Shown here piece after piece: positions 34,346 to 42,864 of a stretch of 64,000 bases of DNA (positions within the stretch are counted from its first letter, which is position 1; each line of letters begins with the position of its first letter). The translations under genes and the position numbers were made by a program. A model generated the notes under the pieces. That model worked only from the letters and a program-made list of their open reading frames with translations, ran no database searches and was not told the origin of the DNA. The DNA is taken from contig JAJXWP010000017.1 of the NCBI GenBank assembly GCA_021781575.1, positions 20,543-84,542 of the forward strand, in the 5' to 3' direction. This stretch comes from Pseudomonadota bacterium (GTDB lineage Bacteria; Pseudomonadota; Alphaproteobacteria; Rhodospirillales; Magnetospirillaceae).

Positions 34346-35476
34346 ATGCGCCCCCGTCTCCGCCTGTCCCTTTTCTATGCGGCGCTGTTCACCGTGATCG
34401 GCGTGCAGTTGCCCTTCTGGCCGCTCTATCTGAGCTCGAAGGGAATGACCGCGGCCGAGATCGGCGTCCTTCTGGCATCGGGCTACTTCGTCAAGATCCT
34501 GACCAATCCGGTAGTCGGCCATATCGTCGACCATCGTGGCGAGCGTCGGCGGCCGATGCAGATCCTTGCCGTGATCAGCCTCGCCGCCACCGCGCTGTTC
34601 GCGGTGACCGGCGGATTCGTGCCGCTGCTGACGGTCACCCTGGTTTCCGCCGCCGCCTTCACCGCCATGATGCCGCTGGGCGACAGCCTGACCATGCTGA
34701 CCGCCATCGATCAACGGCTCGACTACGGACGGATTCGGTTGTGGGGATCGCTGTCCTTCATCGCTGTATCCGGCCTGGCCGGACTGCTGCTGGTCGACGC
34801 GCCACGGCCGGCCATCCTGTGGGCGGCGGTCGCCGGACAGATGCTGACCCTGGCCGCCATCGCCAAGCTGCCCGATATCCGCACCGTCCACTCCGCGGCG
34901 GGGTCGCCGGCCGCCCTTAGGCCGCTTCTCGCCAAACGGTCGTTCCAGTTGTTCCTGGCCGCCACCAGCTGTACCCAGGTCAGCCACATGATCTACTACG
35001 GCTTCGCCACCCTCCACTGGCGGCAGGCCGGCATGTCGGGGGCGGCGATCGGAGCACTGTGGGCCGAAGGAGTGATTGCCGAAGTGCTGCTGTTCGCCTT
35101 CGGCGCCCGTCTGCTCGCCCGCTGCGGTCCGATCTGGTTCATCGCCGCCGGCGGCATGGCCGGCGTGATCCGCTGGACCATCCTCGCCCTGACCACCGAT
35201 CCGTGGGTGTTGGCGTCGGTCCAGTTCCTCCACGCATTCACCTTCGGCGCCAACCACCTGGGCGCCATGCATTTCATCAGCCGGGCGGCGCCGCCGACCT
35301 TGTCGGCGCGGGCGCAGAGCCTCTATTCCTCGGTTACCGCGGGCATCGTTCCCGGCTTGGCCATGCTCTTCGCCGGCAAGCTGTACCAAGGCATGGGCGG
35401 AGGGTCGTTCCTGATCATGAGCGCGGTCTCGGCCGGCGCCCTCGGCTTGTCGCTGCTGCTGCTCAAACAGCGCTAA
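34346..35476 (+). CDS. MFS transporter, HcaT/MFS_1-like family
   Basis: 376 aa, 12 membrane segments. The N-terminus (LFYAALFTVIGVQLPFWPLY, then LSSKGMTAAEIG) and the GRIRLWGSLSFI block match the 3-phenylpropionate/nucleoside-type MFS family (HcaT-like). Relatives are annotated as phenylpropionate permeases, but substrate evidence is thin. It follows the carbamoyltransferase gene by 81 bases on the same strand and may belong to the glucan operon, possibly moving a glucan-related or unrelated solute. The start has no strong Shine-Dalgarno. Confidence 0.8.
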   Translation: MRPRLRLSLFYAALFTVIGVQLPFWPLYLSSKGMTAAEIGVLLASGYFVKILTNPVVGHIVDHRGERRRPMQILAVISLAATALFAVTGGFVPLLTVTLVSAAAFTAMMPLGDSLTMLTAIDQRLDYGRIRLWGSLSFIAVSGLAGLLLVDAPRPAILWAAVAGQMLTLAAIAKLPDIRTVHSAAGSPAALRPLLAKRSFQLFLAATSCTQVSHMIYYGFATLHWRQAGMSGAAIGALWAEGVIAEVLLFAFGARLLARCGPIWFIAAGGMAGVIRWTILALTTDPWVLASVQFLHAFTFGANHLGAMHFISRAAPPTLSARAQSLYSSVTAGIVPGLAMLFAGKLYQGMGGGSFLIMSAVSAGALGLSLLLLKQR

Positions 35477-35587
35477 CCCATCCGCTCCCCTCTGGCAATT
35501 CCGCCGGTATTGGGTTTAAACCATTCCCGCAAGCCTGGCTGATCGGGCTATCATAGGACTATGACCTGAAGTCACAGAGGACAGATC

Positions 35588-37282
35588 TTGACCTTGCTGC
35601 GTTTGTCCGCCCCCGCCGTTCTCCTGCGCGCCATGGCCCTGTCGGCCATCCTGTGGGGCACCGATGGCGCTATGGCCGCGCCGGCCGCCCATCCACAGGA
35701 CGCGGCCGCGATGGAAATTCAAAAGCGCCTCGACAATGGTGCGGACAGCGTGCGGCTTGACGGCCAGACCCTGGACGCCGCCGCCCTGCGCGCCTTCTAC
35801 CAGCCGCGCGACTGGCGACCGGCCTGGTCCGAATCGGCCGACACCGTATTGGCCGTCCTTGGCGCGGCGGGGCTGGACGGCCTGCCCACCGGCCCCTTGC
35901 ATTATTCCGTCATCGCCGCCCGGCGCCCGGCGACCGGCCCGGCCCGGCTAGCCGACCTCGATCTGCTGATGACCGATGGACTGCTGCGGTATGCTTCGGC
36001 CATGCGCGGCCAGCGGGTTGATCCCCGGCAGATCGAGGATGACTGGTTCATCGCCACCCCGCCGTTCGATGCGGTAACCTATCTGCGCGATCATGTCGGC
36101 GACATTCTTCCCGCCCTGCAGAACCTCCAGCCACCCTATGCCGGCTACCAGCTGTTGCGGAGCAAACTGGCCGAGCTGAGAGCGATCGCCGCCGCCGGCG
36201 ACTGGCCCAAGGTGCCGTTTGGCCCACCTCTCAAGCCGGGGGCGACCGACGACCGGATTCCGGCGGTCAGACGGCGGCTGATGGCGACCGGGGAACTGGC
36301 GCGGGGCGATGACGCCTCGCCCCTGTTCGATCAGCCTTTGGTCGCCGCCGTGCAACTGTTTCAGCGCCGGCACGGCCTGGCCGACGACGGCGTGCTGGGC
36401 CGGCAGACCATCGCGGCGATGAACGTGTCGGCGGCCGAGCGGGCCCGCCAGGTTGCCGTCAACATGGAACGCTGGCGGTGGCTGCCGCGACACCTCGAAT
36501 CCAACCACATCGTCGTCAATGTTCCCGGCGCCTGGCTCGAAGTGGTGGACGACGGCAAGGCGGTGCTGACCATGCGGGTCGTGGTCGGCGACCCCGACCA
36601 CCCCACGCCGGCCATGCACGCGGTGATGAACTCGCTGGTGCTGAACCCGATCTGGCGGATCCCCGCCTCTATCGCCACCAACGAAATCCTGCCCAAGCTG
36701 AAGAAGGACCCCGGCTACCTGATCGCCAACGATCTCGAACTGGTTTCCGATTCATTCCCGCCCGGCAGCCCGGAAAGCCAGGGAGTGGGAATCGCATGGA
36801 AGGACATGAGCACCATGCCCTGGCCGGTCCGCCAGCGTGCCGGATCGGACAACGCGCTGGGTCGCATCAAGTTCAATATCCCCAACGGCGACGACATCTA
36901 CCTGCACGACACGCCCAACCGCAGAGCCTTCGCCCGAGCCTTCCGCGCCCTGTCGCACGGCTGCGTGCGGGTGGAAAAGCCGGATGCGCTGGCCCTTTAT
37001 GTGCTGCGCGACAAGGACTGGTCGGAAAAGAAGCTGGAAACCGAAATCGACGACGGCGACACCCGCACCGTCCGGCTCGGCAAGCATCTGCCGGTCTGGC
37101 TGCTTTATTGGACCACCTGGGTGGATGCCGACGGCGCGGTACAATACCGCGACGATCTGTACGGCCGCGACCGGCGCTTGGCGGCGGCGCTATCGCGCGC
37201 AACACGATCATACTCAATTGTGTACCACAACCAGAAAATGACACCCCAGATGGTGCGATGTGAAGGTTGCCGGCTGCCCTAA
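35588..37282 (+). CDS. Periplasmic L,D-transpeptidase, YcbB/LdtD-like
   Basis: 564 aa. The signal peptide covers residues 1-30. A YcbB-type scaffold domain follows, then a peptidoglycan-binding domain (about 245-285, 'VQLFQRRHGLADDGVLGRQT') and the YkuD catalytic domain with Cys459 in LSHGCVRVEKP. The enzyme makes 3-3 crosslinks between meso-diaminopimelate residues in peptidoglycan. The start is a TTG with GAGGA six bases ahead; no ATG gives a signal peptide as good. Followed by a MepK-like gene, as in E. coli ycbB-ycbK. Confidence 0.93.
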   Translation: MTLLRLSAPAVLLRAMALSAILWGTDGAMAAPAAHPQDAAAMEIQKRLDNGADSVRLDGQTLDAAALRAFYQPRDWRPAWSESADTVLAVLGAAGLDGLPTGPLHYSVIAARRPATGPARLADLDLLMTDGLLRYASAMRGQRVDPRQIEDDWFIATPPFDAVTYLRDHVGDILPALQNLQPPYAGYQLLRSKLAELRAIAAAGDWPKVPFGPPLKPGATDDRIPAVRRRLMATGELARGDDASPLFDQPLVAAVQLFQRRHGLADDGVLGRQTIAAMNVSAAERARQVAVNMERWRWLPRHLESNHIVVNVPGAWLEVVDDGKAVLTMRVVVGDPDHPTPAMHAVMNSLVLNPIWRIPASIATNEILPKLKKDPGYLIANDLELVSDSFPPGSPESQGVGIAWKDMSTMPWPVRQRAGSDNALGRIKFNIPNGDDIYLHDTPNRRAFARAFRALSHGCVRVEKPDALALYVLRDKDWSEKKLETEIDDGDTRTVRLGKHLPVWLLYWTTWVDADGAVQYRDDLYGRDRRLAAALSRATRSYSIVYHNQKMTPQMVRCEGCRLP

Positions 37283-37332
37283 ATCGATGTTATGAACGCT
37301 GCCATAGGTAATACGACCACGGGAGGCGAGAC

Positions 37333-37368
37333 ATGGACGTATTAATCCTTGGGGACGAAGGATGCTGA
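37333..37368 (+). CDS. Putative 11-codon upstream ORF overlapping the MepK-like start
   Basis: ATG with a GGGAGG Shine-Dalgarno (37321-37326, six-base spacer) opens an 11-codon frame, MDVLILGDEGC, whose TGA overlaps the start codon region of the next gene. The downstream gene has only a weaker site of its own. Inference: a leader peptide that couples translation. No conservation data are available. Confidence 0.4.
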   Translation: MDVLILGDEGC

Positions 37369-37901
37369 ACCGCCGCCAGTTCCTTGTCCTCGGCGCCGCC
37401 GCGACGGCCGCCACCACCCTCATGAGCCAGCCGGCCGACGCCGCAATCCGCCACAGGGTGGAGCGTTCCATCGCACTGCACAACATCCACACCGGCGAAA
37501 GCCTGAAAACCGTCTATTGGGCCGAGGGCCGCTACCATCCGAGCGCCATGCGCCAAGTCAATCGCATCCTGCGCGACCATTATTCCGGTACCGTCCACGC
37601 CATGGACCCGCATGTCATCGACCTGTTATGCGCCTTGCAACACCGGGTCGGCACCCACAAGCCTTTCCAGGTCATTTCCGGATACCGCTCGCCGCAGACC
37701 AACGCCTGGCTGGCCTCCGTTTCCGACGGTGTCGCCCAACACAGCCTGCATATGGAAGGCCGGGCGGTGGACATCCGCCTCGAAGGCCTCAGCGTCCGCA
37801 GACTGGGACACGCCGCCAAGAGCCTGCGCGCCGGCGGCGTCGGTCAGTACCCGGATTCCGACTTTGTCCATGTGGATGTCGGCCGGGTCCGCTACTGGTG
37901 A
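37362..37901 (+). CDS. MepK-like (YcbK, DUF882/peptidase M15) peptidoglycan endopeptidase with Tat signal
   Basis: 179 aa. A twin-arginine signal (MLNRRQFLVLGAAATAA) precedes a DUF882/M15 domain with zinc ligands His130 and Asp137 (SLHMEGRAVDI) and His170 (FVHVD), plus SGYRSPQTNA. E. coli MepK cleaves 3-3 crosslinks and is Tat exported, and the neighbouring L,D-transpeptidase makes those crosslinks. The pair therefore probably balances 3-3 crosslink formation and cutting. Confidence 0.92.
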   Translation: MLNRRQFLVLGAAATAATTLMSQPADAAIRHRVERSIALHNIHTGESLKTVYWAEGRYHPSAMRQVNRILRDHYSGTVHAMDPHVIDLLCALQHRVGTHKPFQVISGYRSPQTNAWLASVSDGVAQHSLHMEGRAVDIRLEGLSVRRLGHAAKSLRAGGVGQYPDSDFVHVDVGRVRYW

Positions 37902-37998
37902 CGCCCCTCTATCCCCAGGCATCGGCGAAAGATCTCCCTCGGCCAGCGAGGATCTTCGGCTCCCGGCCCCGGGTTGACGGAGGCACGGCCTGACGGCA

Positions 37999-39252
37999 TT
38001 GCCCCCCCCGGCCATTTTCCCCGCCTGGCTGACCAGGCATCGACTGGTCGGTTATTCACGAATGATCGGTGCCGGCTATCTGGCGCTGCTGATCGTTTTC
38101 CACCTGGTGGCGGCAGGCCAAGCGACCGATGGGCTGGCGCCCATGGTCACCGACTTCAACACATTCTACGCGGTAGCGCCGCTGCTTGACCGCCATCCGC
38201 CGGCAGCGGCCTATGATCCGGTGACCATGCAGGCGGCGGAACGGGCGGCCTTGCGCCGCGCCTATCCGCAGTTGAGCGATCGCCAGGCGGCATCGGTGCC
38301 GCTGTTCACCTGGCTCTATCCACCGACCACGTTGATGCTGTTGGCGCCACTCGGGCGGCTTCCCTACTGGCTGGCCTACGGCCTGTGGGACTGCGTCACG
38401 CTGCTGTTCTGGCTCTCGGCGGTGCGCCGCATCCTGCCGGGCCGTGCGGGCTGGTCGGTGGCCGTCGCCCTACCGGCCACCTTCCTCAACGGCATGTTCG
38501 GCCAAATGGGCTTCCTGACCGCCGGACTGCTCGGCTGGGGCCTGACTCTGCTGGCGGAGCGTCCGGTGCTGGCCGGCACCGCGCTCGGGCTGCTGACGAT
38601 CAAGCCGCATTTCGGCCTGCTTCTGCCTCTCGCCCTGATCTGTGGCGGGCATTGGCGGGCTATCGCCGCCGCCGCCACCACCGCCCTGGCTCTGGGCATC
38701 GCCAGCCTGCTGCTGTTCGGCCCGGCGCCGTGGGCGGCCTTTCTGGCCCATGCCGGACAAGGCGGCGCCCTGATGGAAAGCGGAGCAGTTCCCTGGGTGC
38801 TGATGCCGACCTTGTTCCCCGCCCTGCGCCTCCTTGGCCTGTCGCCCCCGCTCGCCTACGCGGCGCAGGCGGCCGCCGCGCTGGCCGCCGCGGTGGCTGT
38901 CGGATGGGCATGGCGCCGACGCGGGCCGGCCGACCTGAAGGCCGCCGTCCTCTGCCTGGCGACGCTGCTGGCCTTACCATTCGCCCACGCCTACGACCTG
39001 GTGGTGGCGACCCTGCCGCTGTTCTGGCTGGCCGGCCAGGGCTTCCGGACACGGGCCGAGGTGACGCTGGCGGTGCTGACTGCCCTGCTGCCGTTTCTCG
39101 GCCCCGGCCTCGCCAAGCTTGGCCTCCCGGTGTCGCCCCTGGTGATCGGGGGCTTTCTGGCGGTCGTCCTGCTGAGGATTCACCGTGGTGGGCGCGGATG
39201 CGCCCGCCCGGCGCGGGGCTATGATGGGCCTACCGCAGGCCCAGCTTGGTGA
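37999..39252 (+). CDS. DUF2029/GT87-type multi-pass membrane protein
   Basis: 417 aa with about 10 membrane segments. An early loop has VTDFNTFYAVAPLLDRHPPAAAYD and LFTWLYPPTTLMLLAPLG, typical of DUF2029/GT87 proteins, which include polyprenyl-phosphomannose-dependent mannosyltransferases of the GT-C fold. Substrate not known. The long frame starts with TTG at 37999 without a well-spaced Shine-Dalgarno; ATG 38062 is an alternative. Its last 23 bases overlap the convergent next gene. Confidence 0.7.
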   Translation: MPPPAIFPAWLTRHRLVGYSRMIGAGYLALLIVFHLVAAGQATDGLAPMVTDFNTFYAVAPLLDRHPPAAAYDPVTMQAAERAALRRAYPQLSDRQAASVPLFTWLYPPTTLMLLAPLGRLPYWLAYGLWDCVTLLFWLSAVRRILPGRAGWSVAVALPATFLNGMFGQMGFLTAGLLGWGLTLLAERPVLAGTALGLLTIKPHFGLLLPLALICGGHWRAIAAAATTALALGIASLLLFGPAPWAAFLAHAGQGGALMESGAVPWVLMPTLFPALRLLGLSPPLAYAAQAAAALAAAVAVGWAWRRRGPADLKAAVLCLATLLALPFAHAYDLVVATLPLFWLAGQGFRTRAEVTLAVLTALLPFLGPGLAKLGLPVSPLVIGGFLAVVLLRIHRGGRGCARPARGYDGPTAGPAW

Positions 39253-39859
39253 TATCCAGCGGCACGCCGCTGTAGTTGGGCGGCCGGATGAAGGCGGCGG
39301 GATCGGCTTTCGTCCGCCGCAAATTCGACAAGCCGGTTTCCACCGGCATTTCCCGCCCACGGAACACCACCCGGCCTTTCGCCTTCATCAGGATGCCATC
39401 CCCGGTGAACCACATCTGCCCGGCAAAGCCACCCGCCTGCCCGGCCGCCGAGCTCACGTCGTAACGGGTGGTCGGTTCGCCGGCGATCACCTGGCGCCCG
39501 GAAATCTTGCGATCCAGGACAATGCCGTCGACACCACCGATCAGACTGGCCAGCGCATCGAACCTCGTGGTGATATACCATTTCCGCGCCGGCCAGATGA
39601 TCGTCGCCTCGTCGATGTCTCGGCGCAGCAGCAGGGTCTGGTGCCCGGCGGCGGTGTCGAAATCCCGACGTTCCCGCCCCGGAGCGTGGATCACTTCTCC
39701 ACGAAAAGTGCCATTACTGGAGTTCAAATAATAATTGGCAGTATAGTCGACCTTGGCGTCCAGCAACTCGACCGCCGTCACCGGAGCGGCATGGGCCGGC
39801 AGATACAGGGACAGGATCAGAACGAGTGCGGCGACAGCGGCGAGCAATGAACGGAACAC
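39230..39859 (-). CDS. Secreted periplasmic protein, LolA-like/DUF4412-like, function unknown
   Basis: 209 aa from GTG 39859, which has a GAGG five bases upstream and starts a good signal peptide (FRSLLAAVAALVLILSLYLP, cleaved near AHA). An ATG nine codons earlier (39886) is the alternative. The mature part is beta-rich, with TANYYLNSSNG, RRDFDTAAGHQTLLLRRD and MWFTGDGILMKAKGRV, resembling LolA/LppX-like half-barrels that bind lipid. This is a fold-level guess. It converges on the GT87-type gene and is divergent from the hybrid kinase. Confidence 0.6.
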   Translation of the reverse strand: MFRSLLAAVAALVLILSLYLPAHAAPVTAVELLDAKVDYTANYYLNSSNGTFRGEVIHAPGRERRDFDTAAGHQTLLLRRDIDEATIIWPARKWYITTRFDALASLIGGVDGIVLDRKISGRQVIAGEPTTRYDVSSAAGQAGGFAGQMWFTGDGILMKAKGRVVFRGREMPVETGLSNLRRTKADPAAFIRPPNYSGVPLDITKLGLR

Positions 39860-39922
39860 GGCAACCTCTTTTTCGGCACGGGTCATGACTATGCGACAAA
39901 TATGGCGGAATCGGGAAGGAAC

Positions 39923-42046
39923 ATGACGACCGCGCCGCCACATCTGCCGAACCGGACGAGAAGCGCCTCCGCGGCTCCCGAACACGAGCTTCGCCGTCTC
40001 AACCGGGCGCTGGAAACACTGACCCGCGCCACCGAAGCGCTGATCCGCGCCACCGACGAGCAGCAGTTGCTGAACGAGGTCTGCCGGATCGTCGTGGAAG
40101 TGGGCGGCTATGTCTTCGCCTGGGTCGGATATGCCCAGCACGATGACGAGCGCTCGATCTGGCCGGTGGCCCGCTATGGCGCCGAGGAGGGCTATCTGGC
40201 CCGGGCACGGATCGGCTGGGGCGATGATGAGCGAGGCATGGGGCCCGCCGGGGAAGCGATCCGCACCGGCCTGCCGCAGGTCGTCTATCCCTCCGATCGC
40301 AGCTTTGCGCCGTGGAGCGCCGAGGCCCTGCAGCGCGGCTTCCGCGCCACCGTCGCGCTGCCGCTGCGGGTCGAGGGGCAGGTGATCGGGATGATCAATC
40401 TTTATGCTGCGGACCCCGTCCCGCTCGATCCCAACGAACTGAGCCTGATGGCCAATCTGGCGCAGAACGTCGCCTATGGCATCGGCATGCAGCGCATCCA
40501 GTTTGAGCGCCGCCGGGCCGAGCGCGAGTTGAAGGAATCCGAAGGGCGATACCGTTCGCTGGTGGAACTGTCGCCCGATGCCATCCTGGTCCATACCCAG
40601 GGCATCATCATCTTCTCGAACTCGGCTGCCGACCAGCTGTTCCGCGTAACACCGACGACGCCGCTGGTGGGCAAGCGGATGGGCGACCTGATCCAGACCG
40701 ACGAGGCGGCCGGCTACCCGGACTTCAGCGCCGACGAGCCGCCCTCCGGCGTGGTGGAGGAACGCCTGTCGCGGCTCGACGGCAGCTTTTTCATCGCCGA
40801 GGTGACGGCGGCACCGGTGGTTTTCCACGGCGTGCATGCGCGCCAGGTGGTAATCCGCGACATCACCGAGCGGAAGCAGGTCCAGGAACAGCTGGTGCAG
40901 ACGGCCAAGCTGGCCACCTTGGGCGAAATGGCGGCGGGAATGGCGCACGAGCTCAGCCAGCCGATCAACATCATCCGCATGGCCGCCGAGGGAGCCTTGC
41001 TGATGATCGAGCGGGGCAAGGCCAGCCAGGAGTATCAGGTCAAGCAGTTCTCCCTGATGGCCGGCCAGGCCGGACGCATGGCCGAGATCATCGACCATAT
41101 CCGGATCTTCAGCCGCAAGGATGCCGGCGAAGTGACGATGTTCGACGCCCGCAATTCGGCGCGACTGGCCACCGAACTCATGGCCTCGCAGATGAAATCC
41201 GCCGAAATCGACATGATCGTCCGCCTGCCGAACCGGCCCTGCCCGGTTCTCGGCCGCCCCGTCCAACTGGAGCAGGTGATCATCAATCTGCTGGCCAACG
41301 CCCATGACGCCATCCTGGCGCAGCGCAAGATCACCGGTCGGCAACCCCGCGGACAAGTGACGATGGAGGCTTCGCTGCTGGGCGGCAGCTCGGTGCGGAT
41401 CGCCGTCACCGACAACGGCACCGGCATCAACCCGACCCACCTCGACCGTATTTTCGAGCCCTTCTTCACCACCAAGGAAGTGGGCAGCGGCACCGGTCTC
41501 GGACTGTCGGTCAGCTTCGGCATCATCTCGGCGATGGGCGGCCGCCTGGAAGCGCAAAATCTCCGTCCGACCGGAGCCGAGTTCCTGATCACGCTTCGTC
41601 TGGCCGAAGAGATCGACACCGTGGCCGAGGCCGATCCGACCGAGGATGCCGACGATCGCCCGAACGATTCCTCGTCACCGAGCCATCACGTTCTGGTGGT
41701 CGACGACGAACGGCACGCCGTTGACACCATGAGCGCCTATCTCGGCGAGTTGGGCTACCGCGTCAGCCGGGCGCGCAGCGGCAACGCGGCGCTCGCTCTG
41801 TTCCGGCATGATCCGGCCGATATCGTGGTCACCGACGTGCGCATGCCCGACGGCGACGGCGAACAGCTGCTCGGGCGGCTGCGCCAGTTGGCGCCCGGCC
41901 TGCCGGTCGTGATGGTCACCGGGCATATGGGCGCCACCGACCATTTCGAGGACGACGCGGCGGCCCATCGCCTGGTCGTACTCAAAAAGCCTATCAGCCT
42001 TGCCACCCTTGCCGAAACCATCGAGCAACTGTTGCGAAAAGGTTGA
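39923..42046 (+). CDS. Soluble GAF-PAS hybrid histidine kinase with receiver
   Basis: 707 aa, no membrane segments. The order is: GAF (about 40-190); PAS (205-320, ending VIRDITERKQ); HisKA with His342 in MAHELSQPIN; HATPase (LANAHDAI, DNGTGI, GTGLGLS); and a receiver with Asp638 (IVVTDVRMPDGDG). The start at 39923 is set by GGAAGG ahead of the ATG. It is cytoplasmic and probably senses a small ligand or redox state. A separate NarL-type regulator gene follows 76 bases later and is the likely phosphorelay partner. Confidence 0.93.
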   Translation: MTTAPPHLPNRTRSASAAPEHELRRLNRALETLTRATEALIRATDEQQLLNEVCRIVVEVGGYVFAWVGYAQHDDERSIWPVARYGAEEGYLARARIGWGDDERGMGPAGEAIRTGLPQVVYPSDRSFAPWSAEALQRGFRATVALPLRVEGQVIGMINLYAADPVPLDPNELSLMANLAQNVAYGIGMQRIQFERRRAERELKESEGRYRSLVELSPDAILVHTQGIIIFSNSAADQLFRVTPTTPLVGKRMGDLIQTDEAAGYPDFSADEPPSGVVEERLSRLDGSFFIAEVTAAPVVFHGVHARQVVIRDITERKQVQEQLVQTAKLATLGEMAAGMAHELSQPINIIRMAAEGALLMIERGKASQEYQVKQFSLMAGQAGRMAEIIDHIRIFSRKDAGEVTMFDARNSARLATELMASQMKSAEIDMIVRLPNRPCPVLGRPVQLEQVIINLLANAHDAILAQRKITGRQPRGQVTMEASLLGGSSVRIAVTDNGTGINPTHLDRIFEPFFTTKEVGSGTGLGLSVSFGIISAMGGRLEAQNLRPTGAEFLITLRLAEEIDTVAEADPTEDADDRPNDSSSPSHHVLVVDDERHAVDTMSAYLGELGYRVSRARSGNAALALFRHDPADIVVTDVRMPDGDGEQLLGRLRQLAPGLPVVMVTGHMGATDHFEDDAAAHRLVVLKKPISLATLAETIEQLLRKG

Positions 42047-42122
42047 AGGATTTCCATATCCGCGGTCATGCTTCTTTTGTATAGTATCCGTGGTGGTGGA
42101 ACGGTCTCAGGGAGACGTGGGT

Positions 42123-42767
42123 ATGCACATATTGGTGGCCGATGACCACAATTTGGTGAGGGATGGCCTCAAGCCGTTTCTTTTCGAATTGGACCCGGAA
42201 GCCATCATCATCGACGCCGCCAATTTCGACGAGGCACTGGCCGCGGCGAAGGGGACATCGCAGCTGGACCTGGTTCTGCTCGACCTCAAGATGCCGGGAA
42301 TGAGCGGCCTTGCCGGCGTCGAGCAGATGCGGCGAGTGCACCCGAACGTACGGGTGGTGATCCTTTCCGGCCATGTCGAGCGGGAAGAGGTCCTGGCCGC
42401 CGTGCGCGCCGGCGCGGCGGGCTACATACCGAAGACCATCAGCGGCAGCGCATTGATCAACGCATTGCGGCTGGTGCTGGCCGGTGAATCCTATTTGCCG
42501 CCCAGCATCCTGTTGGAAAGCGCCCCCAGCGAACGCAAGCCGTCGACCTCACCGCTTTCCACCCTGTCGGCCCGCGAGCGCGAAATTCTCGGCTACCTGA
42601 TCGAAGGGCAGACCAACAAGGAAATCGCCCGCCGCCTGGACCTGCAGGAAATCACCATCAAGATCCACCTGCGCAACGTCTACCGCAAGATCGGCGCCGT
42701 CAATCGGGCGCAAGCGGTGCGCATCGCCCTGTCATCCGGCTGGCCGATGACGATGACCACGCCATAA
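42123..42767 (+). CDS. NarL/FixJ-family LuxR-type response regulator
   Basis: 214 aa. A receiver domain (1-120, phospho-Asp54 in LVLLDLKMPGM, Lys in GYIPKTIS) is followed by a LuxR helix-turn-helix (about 145-205, LSAREREILGYLIEGQTNKE, then IARRLDLQEITIKIHLRNVY). It should be activated by the preceding hybrid kinase. It lies just upstream of the pilus locus (98 bases before the Ser/Gly-repeat gene) and may control it; that link is positional only. The frame extends upstream, but ATG 42123 begins the receiver. Confidence 0.94.
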   Translation: MHILVADDHNLVRDGLKPFLFELDPEAIIIDAANFDEALAAAKGTSQLDLVLLDLKMPGMSGLAGVEQMRRVHPNVRVVILSGHVEREEVLAAVRAGAAGYIPKTISGSALINALRLVLAGESYLPPSILLESAPSERKPSTSPLSTLSAREREILGYLIEGQTNKEIARRLDLQEITIKIHLRNVYRKIGAVNRAQAVRIALSSGWPMTMTTP

Positions 42768-42864
42768 GCGGCCCTCTCTCCCGCTCACGAATTCGGCTTA
42801 TCCGCATAGCCCGTTTGAGGTAGGCTAGGGCTTGGTTTCTGGCGATGGAGGGGGCTGACCGCCG

